From the NCBI GenBank assembly GCA_902768065.1, contig CACXJP010000058.1:1-13809 (forward strand): DNA of 13,809 bases. The letters are read 5' to 3'. This document shows, one piece after another, positions 7,926 to 13,809 of the stretch. This DNA comes from an uncultured Erysipelotrichaceae bacterium (lineage in GTDB: Bacteria > Bacillota_I > Bacilli_A > RF39 > UBA660). The translations under genes were made by a program, and so were the position numbers. The stretch's first letter is position 1. Each line of letters begins with the position of its first letter. A model generated the notes under the pieces. It saw only the letters and a program-made list of their open reading frames with translations, was not told the origin of the DNA and did not search any database.

Positions 7926-8807
7926 ATGAAATTAAGTATAGATAAGAAAGATGGTAAGACAATTTATAATGTAAAATTTGATAACTTAGCAGATTTATAC
8001 TATTATTTAAAATCTAATCCTACAGTAAATAGTACTATTTTTAATGAGCAAGCTTCACTTACTGGAAGTAGTGAATTTGCAGGTGCTCCTTTAAAAGAAT
8101 CTATTGACTATATTGTTGATGGATATAATCGTGGATTTAATAATTTTTTAGTTGCAAGTGAAAGAATGCAAAATGCTACTATTGATGTTTCTGATAATAG
8201 AAGTTTAAGAAGAGGTCTATATGGAGGAATACCACTTGCTCCTTTGGTTGCAGCTGAAGTACCTGAGTGTATGTTGAAGTATGATAGGAAAAAGGAAGGT
8301 ACAATTAGAAATATGTACTTTTCCTTATCCTATCCACATTATGTTGAAGATGGGGAAATATTTAATAGAGGGCTTGCAACATTATATATAGTTGATGCAT
8401 TAGAAAAGAAAGGTGATATAGTTAACTTTGTTGCTAGAGAAACTGCAGAATGTGGGAAAGAAATAGTTAATATTGAGGTTGTTTTGAAAAAACCATCTGA
8501 TATGATGCTTGATATAAAGAAATGTTACTTTCCATTAGTTGGAAGAGAATTTTTACGTAGAATTCTATTTAGAGTCAAAGAAAGTATACCGTTTGAAGTT
8601 GATTGGTCATGGGGATATGGTAGCACATTAGAAGAGGAACCATTAAGAGAATTTTTTAATTTGAAAGATACTGATTATGTTATTTCAACACCTAATGAAA
8701 TAGGTATTAGTGGAGGAGATATTTATAGAGATACTGCAAGATTAATAGAAAATTTAGATCTTGAAGAAGAATTTGATGTACCTAAAATAAAAAAACTATC
8801 AAGATAA
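7926..8807 (+). CDS. Hypothetical protein, last gene of the Mn-riboswitch operon
   Basis: A 293-residue protein without signal peptide or membrane helix. The middle contains a compact core: a GGIPLAPLVAAEVPECMLKY stretch (about residues 100-119), then alternating strands and helices. From memory this order, with a short hydrophobic patch followed by PxCM and a basic region, resembles a phage-associated family found beside AAA+ ATPases (DUF7192-like). I hold that loosely. An acidic tail ends in basic KIKKLSR. It starts 24 bases after the AAA+ gene. AAAGGA (7908-7913) is twelve bases from ATG 7926 but six from an in-frame TTG at 7920, so TTG may be the true start, adding two residues. Its stop codon lies within the terminator stem. 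It is a likely partner of the AAA+ ATPase. Confidence 0.85.
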   Translation: MKLSIDKKDGKTIYNVKFDNLADLYYYLKSNPTVNSTIFNEQASLTGSSEFAGAPLKESIDYIVDGYNRGFNNFLVASERMQNATIDVSDNRSLRRGLYGGIPLAPLVAAEVPECMLKYDRKKEGTIRNMYFSLSYPHYVEDGEIFNRGLATLYIVDALEKKGDIVNFVARETAECGKEIVNIEVVLKKPSDMMLDIKKCYFPLVGREFLRRILFRVKESIPFEVDWSWGYGSTLEEEPLREFFNLKDTDYVISTPNEIGISGGDIYRDTARLIENLDLEEEFDVPKIKKLSR

Positions 8808-8838
8808 AGTAGTTATATTATTACTTTATCTTTTTTTT
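8801..8838 (+). terminator. Terminator closing the Mn-riboswitch operon
   Basis: AAGATAAAGTA (8801-8811) pairs with TACTTTATCTT (8822-8832), followed by more T to 8838. The TAA stop of the last gene lies inside the left arm. Confidence 0.85.
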
Positions 8839-8839
8839 A

Positions 8840-8851
8840 TGATATTATAAT
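8840..8851 (+). promoter_or_regulatory. Possible -10 region for the second unit
   Basis: TGATATTATAAT contains a TGn-TATTAT extended -10 and an overlapping perfect TATAAT (8846-8851). There is no convincing -35, and the 34 bases between terminator and gene leave little leader before the AAAGGAG site (8859-8865). Readthrough from the upstream operon is the alternative. Confidence 0.4.
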
Positions 8852-8872
8852 TTTTATTAAAGGAGAAAAATT

Positions 8873-9262
8873 ATGAGTATTGATGAATATGAAATAAAAT
8901 TTGAATCCGAAGAAGATTGTAAAATGAAGTTGAAATATATGGTAGAAAATCAAAAAAACTTATTTCAACTTATTGTTATGGATGATGATGATATTTCTTA
9001 TGTACCAAAATTTGATTTTAATTTTGATATCATTGATTGTTCTAAAATGGAACTAAAGGATAAAGTTGTGTGGGATGAAATAGTTGGAAGTGATAAAACT
9101 ATTGTTTTTAAGAATACTTCAGATTTATTTAAGCAATTTAAAGATTATAGACAATTTAATACTTCCTTTGAATCAGGAAGTGGAGCTTTTAGTCAAATGT
9201 TCTATTTTATCTATAGAGATTATTTTTGGAATCTATGTATAGAGAAGTTAATCCCGGTATGA
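8873..9262 (+). CDS. Small hypothetical protein, probably truncated by a frameshift
   Basis: A 129-residue acidic protein with no recognised family and no membrane segment. Charged N-terminal half (EYEIKFESEEDCKMKLKY), aromatic C-terminal part (FSQMFYFIYRDYFWNLCIEK). ATG 8873 is well placed seven bases after AAAGGAG. It ends with TGA 9260-9262, whereas intact genes here end in TAA. The reading continues plausibly in the -1 frame: adding one G in CCCGG near 9253-9257 would give EKLIPGMSILLNPIYLRK and a lysine-rich end at TAA 9346-9348. I therefore suspect a one-base deletion in a gene of about 158 codons. It opens a short unit with the two genes after it. Function unknown. Confidence 0.7.
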   Translation: MSIDEYEIKFESEEDCKMKLKYMVENQKNLFQLIVMDDDDISYVPKFDFNFDIIDCSKMELKDKVVWDEIVGSDKTIVFKNTSDLFKQFKDYRQFNTSFESGSGAFSQMFYFIYRDYFWNLCIEKLIPV

Positions 9263-9348
9263 GTATTTTATTAAATCCAATCTATTTAAGAAAAACTGTT
9301 AATGCCATAGATGGAGAAAAAACATTTAAAAAGACTTTTAAAAAGTAA
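9259..9348 (+). pseudogene. Short frame, probable C-terminal remainder of the preceding gene
   Basis: This 29-codon frame runs from an ATG that overlaps the previous stop as ATGA to TAA 9346-9348. It encodes a hydrophobic start (MSILLNPIYL) and a basic end (KTFKKTFKK). No ribosome binding site precedes it. It is either the shifted tail of the preceding gene or a translationally coupled micro-ORF; I favour the former. Confidence 0.45.
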
Positions 9349-9387
9349 TGAAATATGTTAGTATATTATGAAAAAATGAGGTAGATT

Positions 9388-10005
9388 ATGTAGAAAAATA
9401 ATGAAAAAGAATTACAAACAGAATTTGATATAAATGATGATAATTATGAAATGTATGTTAAGTTGTATTGTTTAGAGAAAGATATTGTACGTAGTGGGGA
9501 TATTTATGGAAATATTGCCTCACTTGTATGTGGAGGGTCATGTGCTTTATCTGTTTTAGGATTTACTACCCTAACATATTTTGCTTCATCAGCTTTAAAC
9601 TTTGGTGATGTAGGGGTTACAATTTGTACTATTGCTAGTGGAATCGAAACAATGGTAGTTGCATTTCCAACTACTTTAAAAATATCAAGGAAAATTGCAG
9701 AAAATCGTTTTAAGAAGCTTTATCCTAATGTAAATATGGACGTTGATGCTGATGAATTAGGAAAAGCATTGGAAAGATATAAGGAATTATCAACGGTACC
9801 AAAAGATGTTGAATATCAGGTAGAGGAACGTCTTGAAAAATGTAGTGATGAAGTTAAAGAATTATCGACTAGTGAAAAAATAGAATATTATAAAGAACAA
9901 AAAGAGTTTTGGGAGAAAGTTGCTATTTAGGAGAAGTATGGATTACTTGATATGAATGAAATTGCTAAAGTGAAATCAAAAAAAGATGATAAGAAAATAA
10001 ATTAG
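9388..10005 (+). pseudogene. Full extent of the membrane-protein frame, interrupted by two in-frame TAG codons
   Basis: GAGG (9379-9382) and ATG 9388 look like the original start. Codon 2 is TAG (9391-9393), then coding-like codons (KNNEKELQTEFDIND) lead without break into the 159-residue stretch. After TAG 9928-9930 the same frame continues with EKYGLLDMNEIAKVKSKKDD to a third TAG at 10003-10005, just before the next gene's ribosome binding site. Both internal TAGs could come from CAG by one C-to-T change. Reading the final TAG through would run only 20 codons, to a TAG TAA pair inside the next gene, so general reassignment of TAG is not supported. Confidence 0.5.
9451..9930 (+). CDS. Small membrane protein, hypothetical; longest uninterrupted part of an amber-interrupted frame
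   Basis: A 159-residue stretch with two predicted membrane segments (about residues 21-48, Gly/Ser/Ala-rich, and 54-75). A charged cytosolic-type helical tail follows, with Glu/Lys-rich coiled-coil character (EERLEKCSDEVKELSTSEKI). ATG 9451 has no ribosome binding site. A good one (GAGG 9379-9382) instead precedes an in-frame ATG at 9388, whose second codon is TAG. The frame ends at TAG 9928-9930, but coding-like sequence continues in frame to 10005. The protein as bounded here may not be made, or may be made weakly from 9451. I do not recognise the family; a two-helix membrane protein with a cytosolic coil could be an anchor or a small toxin/immunity-type protein, but nothing shows which. 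Confidence 0.55.
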   Translation: MYVKLYCLEKDIVRSGDIYGNIASLVCGGSCALSVLGFTTLTYFASSALNFGDVGVTICTIASGIETMVVAFPTTLKISRKIAENRFKKLYPNVNMDVDADELGKALERYKELSTVPKDVEYQVEERLEKCSDEVKELSTSEKIEYYKEQKEFWEKVAI

Positions 10006-10018
10006 AGGAGAATTGAAT

Positions 10019-10792
10019 ATGGCAAATATAGAGTCTTTAAAAGAAAAGTTGAAAAGGGTATGTAGTAATTATGGAGTTAATTCAGAATATGCAATATTTA
10101 GAGATAATATTATTATTGTTCCGGATGATGGAAATGATATTTACTTAGTTTTTGATAATAATTGTAATATTTTAGGAGTTGAAAGATACATTAAAAATTA
10201 TAATGTTTTATTTATAGATTATTTTGAAGACAAATATGATTATACAAAGGAAAATGATGATGAAATATGTCCTGATTTAATGAGTAATTCATTCGATACG
10301 TATTTTATTTCAATGACTAAAGAAATAGCTGGAAAGAGTTATTTTTCAAATTATGATAATGATAATGCTACACATTGTTTCTTTAGAGGTAAATTGATTG
10401 ATGATAATCATTTGATTGAATTAATTTCTTATTTTGAATTTCTTAATTATGAAATTAATAATTATTCTAAGATCAGTTTAGGTATGCAAAGAATGGGATA
10501 TAATATGCCTGATATTACTTCATATATTAATTCTGTTATAGATAAATTGGATTCTTATATTGATAATTGTATAAGTCAAGATAGAAAGCCTGTTGTAGAT
10601 GAGTTTATTACTATCTTGGGACAAGGTAATCTTTCTATTAACAAAGTGGTTTTAAGAAACATATTTAACTATTTACTTAGAGAAAAAGGATATGTTTCTG
10701 ATTCAACTTTAGATAGATTAATTGATATTTCAGAAGATGACAAAATAGATACATCTGAACTATCTATGAAGTTAATTAAAATGATGGATTAA
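10019..10792 (+). CDS. Hypothetical protein, third gene of the second unit
   Basis: A 257-residue acidic, soluble protein with many Asp, Asn and Tyr residues; I do not recognise it. The N-terminal 60 residues look like a small alpha/beta fold (SEYAIFRDNIIIVPDDG, then strands). The middle is rich in aromatic residues (about 75-150). The C-terminal 100 residues are helical and end in a Lys/Met tail. ATG 10019 lies eight bases after AGAGGAG (10004-10010); an in-frame TTG at 10013 is too close to that site. The ribosome binding site overlaps the TAG closing the preceding frame, so the genes were probably coupled. The frame is intact and ends in TAA, unlike its two upstream neighbours, and a terminator follows directly. 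Confidence 0.85.
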   Translation: MANIESLKEKLKRVCSNYGVNSEYAIFRDNIIIVPDDGNDIYLVFDNNCNILGVERYIKNYNVLFIDYFEDKYDYTKENDDEICPDLMSNSFDTYFISMTKEIAGKSYFSNYDNDNATHCFFRGKLIDDNHLIELISYFEFLNYEINNYSKISLGMQRMGYNMPDITSYINSVIDKLDSYIDNCISQDRKPVVDEFITILGQGNLSINKVVLRNIFNYLLREKGYVSDSTLDRLIDISEDDKIDTSELSMKLIKMMD

Positions 10793-10819
10793 AGATATTA
10801 ATAATTTTAATATCTTTTT
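10791..10819 (+). terminator. Terminator of the second unit
   Basis: AAAGATATTA (10791-10800) pairs with TAATATCTTT (10808-10817), ten pairs with a 7-base loop, followed by further T. It overlaps the stop codon of the preceding gene. Confidence 0.85.
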
Positions 10820-10861
10820 TTTGAGATATATCTTATAATGTAAAATGTTTTTGTGGGAGCG

Positions 10862-10893
10862 ATAAGTAAGATAGTTTGAAACTCATCACTTAT
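10862..10893 (+). other. Imperfect inverted repeat in the gap before the exporter
   Basis: ATAAGT (10862-10867) faces ACTTAT (10888-10893), with nested GAT/ATC and AGTT/AACT pairs around a TGA loop, broken by an AA and a C bulge. A smaller hairpin, GTTGT-TAAT-ACAAC, follows at 10901-10914. Both lie between the terminator and the exporter promoter. No T run follows, so they are not terminators. They may be an operator or the relic of a structured RNA. The rest of 10820-10980 holds nothing I can name. Confidence 0.35.
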
Positions 10894-10980
10894 AAAGAAT
10901 GTTGTTAATACAACTAATTTCTATTTGAATTTTGACATAAATTTAAGGTATTTTAAAAATGATAAAATTGATAAAATTAA

Positions 10981-10989
10981 TGGTATAAT
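10981..10989 (+). promoter_or_regulatory. Extended -10 promoter of the ABC exporter
   Basis: TGGTATAAT is a perfect TGn plus TATAAT element. No good -35 lies 17 bases upstream, as is common for extended -10 promoters. A TTGACA at 10932-10937 has only weak -10 partners. The start near 10996 leaves a very short leader to GAGG (11004-11007). Confidence 0.65.
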
Positions 10990-11013
10990 TTAATGTAAGA
11001 TGTGAGGTACTTT

Positions 11014-12744
11014 ATGAAATTATTTATTGAAAACTTTAAAAAACTATGGAAATATGCAGAAAATAATAAATTGCTTATTTTTAAATGCATTGTTTACAAC
11101 ATATTGTTTGTTGCTATTAGAATATCTGTTATCTTGTTAAGTGCTAGATTAATCATAAAATTAACAAATAATGATATGTTTGGGTTATTTTTAACTGCAT
11201 TGCTTGTTTTCTTGATTGAATTGTCACATAATACAATTTATTATTTTTTAAGAGGATGTTACCAAAAAATATACAAAAATCTATTTACTGGTTTGCAGTC
11301 TTCATTAAGCGAGGAAATATTAACAATAAAAAAAGAATGTATAGATAAAAATAGTTCAGGATTATTTATCCAAAGAATATCAAGTGATACCAGTAGTTTA
11401 GCAACATTATTTAAGGATTTAATACAAGTATTAGGACAATTGTTATCAGACATAGGTGTCTTTGTTACAATATTTATATTGAATAAGATTGCTTTTTTAT
11501 ATTTTGTATTATGCACTATAATTATTTTCATAATAGCATTACATAGAGAAACAAATTATTCTACAAAAGATAAAGCATTTAAAGAAGAAAATGAAAGAAC
11601 TACAAGTTTTATTAGTGAAACTGTAAGAGGAGCAAAAGATATAAAAATATTAAATGCCTATGATAGTTTTAAAAACATATTGAATTCTAAAGTAGAAGTC
11701 TTAAATCAAAAAAGATATGAATTAGACGATACAAATAGAAAATGGGAATTTGTTTTTTGGCTTTCAATCTTTATTTACAGATTTCTATTAATATCTTTAA
11801 TAGCATTATTGGTATACAATGGCATGATGGAAATTGCAGTTGCAATTATATTATATAATTCTATGTCAAAAGTAACTGATTTTATTAATAATAGTGGAAC
11901 ATTAATTAAAACAATAAAAGGATTTAATCTTTCTTGCGATAGAATTTTTTCAATAATGGATGAAAAGAAGTTTAGTAAGGAAAAATTTGGAAAATTACAT
12001 TTAGATACAATCAATGGTGATTTTGAATTTCGAGATATTTCTTTTTCCTATGATAATGAAAGAAATGTTTTAAATAATATGAGTTTCAAAGTAAATGCAA
12101 ATGAAACTGTTGCATTTGTTGGTAAAAGTGGAGCTGGTAAATCTACTATATTTTCTTTATTATGCAAATTATATGACAATTATAGTGGAAAAATTTTGAT
12201 TGATGATATTGATATAAAAGAATTAGACAGAGATTCTCTTAGAAGTAATATATCTGTCATAAGCCAAAATCCATATATCTTTAATATGAGTATTAAAGAT
12301 AATCTAAAAATAATAAAAAAGGATTTAACTGATGATGAAATGAAAAAGGCATGCAAAATGGCTTGCCTAGACGATTTTATAGAATCTTTACCCAAAAAAT
12401 ATAATACAGTAGTCGGTGAAGGTGGAGTTATGCTATCTGGTGGGCAAAAGCAAAGATTAGCCATCGCTAGAGCACTAATTCAAAAAACTGAAATTATATT
12501 ATTTGATGAAGCAACAAGTGCCCTAGATAATGAAACACAAAAACAAATTCAGGAAGCTATAGACAATCTTAAAAATGAATACACAATTATGATAATTGCA
12601 CATAGATTTTCAACAATTTTAAATAGTGATAAAATTTTCTTTGTTGATAATGGAAAAGTAATTGATTCAGGTACACATGAACAGCTTTTAAAAAGATGTA
12701 CACAATACAAAAAATTATATGAATCTGAAATAAAAGAAAAATAA
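11014..12744 (+). CDS. ABC exporter half-transporter (fused membrane and ATPase domains)
   Basis: A 576-residue type IV (MsbA/LmrA-like) exporter that should work as a dimer in the cytoplasmic membrane. Residues about 15-300 hold six membrane helices, starting near LLIFKCIVYNILFVAIRISV. The ATPase domain has Walker A GKSGAGKST (370-378), the signature LSGGQKQR (474-481), Walker B IILFDEATSALD (494-505, catalytic Glu499) and the switch His530 in IIAHRFS. All key residues are present. ATG 11014 lies six bases after GAGG; the longer GTG start at 11002 has no ribosome binding site. No peptidase domain, precursor peptide, second half-transporter or regulator is adjacent, so the substrate cannot be assigned. 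It has its own promoter but no clear terminator, because an IS remnant begins about ten bases after the stop. Confidence 0.95.
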   Translation: MKLFIENFKKLWKYAENNKLLIFKCIVYNILFVAIRISVILLSARLIIKLTNNDMFGLFLTALLVFLIELSHNTIYYFLRGCYQKIYKNLFTGLQSSLSEEILTIKKECIDKNSSGLFIQRISSDTSSLATLFKDLIQVLGQLLSDIGVFVTIFILNKIAFLYFVLCTIIIFIIALHRETNYSTKDKAFKEENERTTSFISETVRGAKDIKILNAYDSFKNILNSKVEVLNQKRYELDDTNRKWEFVFWLSIFIYRFLLISLIALLVYNGMMEIAVAIILYNSMSKVTDFINNSGTLIKTIKGFNLSCDRIFSIMDEKKFSKEKFGKLHLDTINGDFEFRDISFSYDNERNVLNNMSFKVNANETVAFVGKSGAGKSTIFSLLCKLYDNYSGKILIDDIDIKELDRDSLRSNISVISQNPYIFNMSIKDNLKIIKKDLTDDEMKKACKMACLDDFIESLPKKYNTVVGEGGVMLSGGQKQRLAIARALIQKTEIILFDEATSALDNETQKQIQEAIDNLKNEYTIMIIAHRFSTILNSDKIFFVDNGKVIDSGTHEQLLKRCTQYKKLYESEIKEK

Positions 12745-12754
12745 TAATATATTT

Positions 12755-13192
12755 AAAGACGATTTTAGATCCTCTTTTTATTTTATTTTCATGCATATCA
12801 ATTAAAGCCAATTTATGATTAGATATATTAACTCCATGATAAAATGGTTTAAAAACTGATTCTATTATTGAATCATCAAATGCATCAACATAATATGTCC
12901 AATCATATCGTTGTCTTTTAAACCATATCAATATCATTGTTGTATCTGATGTTATTTTTTCTAATGGTCTAGTAGTATTCCAATTATTATTGATAAGATT
13001 TGGATATTTAATAGATCCTTCTCCTTTTTCTAAATAATCTTTTCTCCACTTTCCTGCCAAAGAATAAGAAATATTATACTTTTTCTCTACATCAAGTGGA
13101 CTAAGATTACAGTCTAACATTTCTTTTACTATTTTTATTTTCTCTTCTTTTGAATGATAATTGTTTTTACCACCTTTAGGTCTTCCTTGCAT
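12755..13192 (-). pseudogene. IS3-like transposase remnant, internally deleted and truncated
   Basis: The minus-strand frame begins at ATG 13192-13190 with MQGRPKGGKNNYHSKEEKIK. Residues 1-65 form a helix-turn-helix domain typical of IS3-family OrfA. At about residues 63-66 it passes directly into PNLINNNWNTTRPLEKITSD, the start of an rve/DDE integrase core, so the linker and second DNA-binding half are missing. The first catalytic Asp (in SDTTMI) is present. The domain stops being recognisable after about residue 146 (KRGSKIVF), before the second Asp and the Glu, ten bases from the exporter's stop. The frame stays open into the antisense of the exporter, but that part is not transposase. It cannot be active. 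An extended -10 (complement of 13213-13218, TGGTATAAT on the minus strand) remains upstream. Confidence 0.8.
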
Positions 13193-13212
13193 ATTTTCAT
13201 CTTCTTTACTAA

Positions 13213-13221
13213 ATTATACCA
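13213..13221 (-). promoter_or_regulatory. Remnant promoter of the transposase
   Basis: On the minus strand this reads TGGTATAAT, a full extended -10 element, about 20 bases before the transposase ATG. No clear -35 is seen. Confidence 0.45.
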
Positions 13222-13225
13222 AAGA

Positions 13226-13257
13226 AAAAGTAAACACATCTTTTTGTGTCTACTTTT
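13226..13257 (+). other. Hairpin at the outer end of the IS remnant (possible bidirectional terminator)
   Basis: AAAAGTAAACACA (13226-13238) pairs with TGTGTCTACTTTT (13245-13257), 12 of 13 positions, with one A-C mismatch. Read on the minus strand, the hairpin is followed by TTTTTC and lies upstream of the transposase. It could shield the element from incoming transcription. It may also be or overlap the terminal repeat; the other end is lost, so this cannot be tested here. Confidence 0.5.
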
Positions 13258-13318
13258 ATCTTACAACTTCAAAAAGAAGATTAAATTCTTTTTTTTGACA
13301 AAATATGACAATTAAATG

Positions 13319-13347
13319 TTTTCATAGTTCTAAAAAGTTGATAAAAT
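13319..13347 (+). promoter_or_regulatory. Probable promoter of the dehydratase activase-like gene
   Basis: An extended -10, TGATAAAAT (13339-13347), with a weak -35, TTTTCA (13319-13324), at 17 bases. A consensus TTGACA at 13295-13300 has no suitable -10. The AT hairpin AAAAAGAA/TTCTTTTT (13271-13293) just upstream may act as a weak terminator. Confidence 0.4.
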
Positions 13348-13380
13348 ATATATAGTGCGTTTAGTATTGGATGTGATTAT

Positions 13381-13809
13381 ATGGCTAAAATATTAAGAAT
13401 AGGAATCGATGTAGGTTCTACTACTGTTAAAATGATTGTTTTAGATAAAAAAGATAATGTTTTGTATAAGGAATATAGAAGACATTTTTCTGATACAAAG
13501 AAAACAATTAAAGATTTATTTTTAGAGGTAATTGAAAAATTTCCTAAAGATAAATTTAGTATTACTATGACCGGTAGTGGGGCAATTGCGCTCGCGAAAT
13601 ATTTAGATGTTGATTTTGTACAAGAAGTTATTGCTTGTAAGAATGCTATAAAGAAATATGCAAGTGGAGTAGATGTTGCAATAGAACTTGGTGGTGAAGA
13701 TGCTAAGATAATTTATTTTGATCAAACAATTGAACAAAGAATGAATGGATCTTGTGCAGGTGGTACTGGAGCTTTCTTAGATCAAATGGCAGTTTTATTA
13801 AATACTACA
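13381..13809 (+). CDS. Acyl-CoA dehydratase activase-like protein (BadF/BadG/HgdC ATPase family), partial
   Basis: The first 143 residues of a gene that leaves the window. It has the ASKHA nucleotide-binding fold: IGIDVGSTTVK (residues 7-17, phosphate 1 loop), MTGSGAIALAKYL (63-75) and ELGGEDAK (102-109). MNGSCAGGTGAFLDQMA (121-137) follows, where Cys125 is the ligand of the [4Fe-4S] cluster shared by the activase dimer. Family members use ATP to push an electron into 2-hydroxyacyl-CoA dehydratase or benzoyl-CoA reductase type enzymes. The NGSCAGGTGAF form is typical of the very long fused activase/dehydratase-like proteins of anaerobes, so the full gene may exceed 1000 codons. The start is supported by GGATGTGAT (13369-13377), 8 of 9 bases of the ideal ribosome binding site. 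Oxygen sensitivity of the family points to an anaerobic host. Confidence 0.9.
   Translation, partial: MAKILRIGIDVGSTTVKMIVLDKKDNVLYKEYRRHFSDTKKTIKDLFLEVIEKFPKDKFSITMTGSGAIALAKYLDVDFVQEVIACKNAIKKYASGVDVAIELGGEDAKIIYFDQTIEQRMNGSCAGGTGAFLDQMAVLLNTT

Noticed and set aside
9260..9262. TGA read as tryptophan (Mycoplasma-type code)
   Set aside because: TGG is used for Trp throughout, and reading through TGA at 577 or 9260 meets another stop within a few codons and does not restore the frames.
10003..10075. General reassignment of TAG as a sense codon
   Set aside because: Reading the TAG at 10003 through gives only 20 codons of non-coding-like sequence before a TAG TAA pair inside the next gene.
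11259..12464. Three minus-strand open frames inside the exporter gene (11259-11531, 11775-12014, 12180-12464)
   Set aside because: All are antisense shadows of a well-supported ABC exporter with complete motifs on the plus strand.
12587..12754. The last part of the minus-strand transposase frame
   Set aside because: Downstream of the core break (about residue 146) it is antisense to the exporter's 3' end, and the sequence no longer resembles a transposase.
8873..13260. Prophage
   Set aside because: No capsid, terminase, tail, integrase or lysis genes are seen; only orphan genes, an exporter and an IS remnant.
1..13809. CRISPR array, tRNA or rRNA genes
   Set aside because: No regularly spaced direct repeats, no cloverleaf with conserved TTCGAATC-type arm, and no rRNA signature found on reading either strand.

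Overview
This is a strongly AT-rich stretch of a low-GC Gram-positive (Bacillota-type) genome, most likely an anaerobe. The evidence is AGGAGG-type ribosome binding sites, a CIRCE/HrcA operator, a yybP-ykoY-type manganese riboswitch, factor-independent terminators after most operons, and a 2-hydroxyacyl-CoA dehydratase activase-like gene at the right edge. TGG is used for tryptophan. Every gene that looks intact ends in TAA. TGA and TAG occur at reading-frame ends only where a frame looks damaged. I cannot name the species.

Layout. (1) 1-1051: the 3' part of a MacB/FtsX-type ABC transporter permease, broken by a frameshift near 577, then a terminator. (2) 1106-3090: htpG (Hsp90) as a single-gene unit, with a near-perfect promoter overlapped by a CIRCE element and its own terminator. 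(3) 3155-8838: the most interesting unit. A strong promoter is followed by a manganese-riboswitch-like aptamer and two tandem terminators made from one repeated sequence. Four tightly packed genes follow: a TelA-like protein, an unrecognised protein, a coiled-coil AAA+ ATPase and an unrecognised protein with an internal conserved-looking core. A terminator closes the unit. (4) 8846-10817: a second short unit of unrecognised genes with signs of decay: a likely frameshift in the first gene and two in-frame TAG codons in the second. The third gene is intact and is followed by a terminator. (5) 10981-12744: a lone ABC exporter half-transporter with its own extended -10 promoter. (6) 12755-13260: remnant of an IS3-like insertion sequence on the minus strand, internally deleted and cut off ten bases from the exporter stop codon. 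(7) 13381-13809: start of an acyl-CoA dehydratase activase-like gene that runs off the window.

How the parts may work together. The riboswitch is the key clue. This aptamer class senses Mn2+ and usually controls Mn exporters and TerC-family membrane proteins. Here it sits in front of a TelA-like gene, a family linked to the tellurite/TerC stress cluster, co-transcribed with an AAA+ ATPase and two proteins I do not recognise. No TerC, TerD or transporter gene is in the unit. I infer a manganese-responsive TelA/AAA+ module of unknown function. The segment from 8873 to about 13260 looks like accessory sequence: small orphan genes, broken frames, a lone exporter and an IS remnant between core-type genes.
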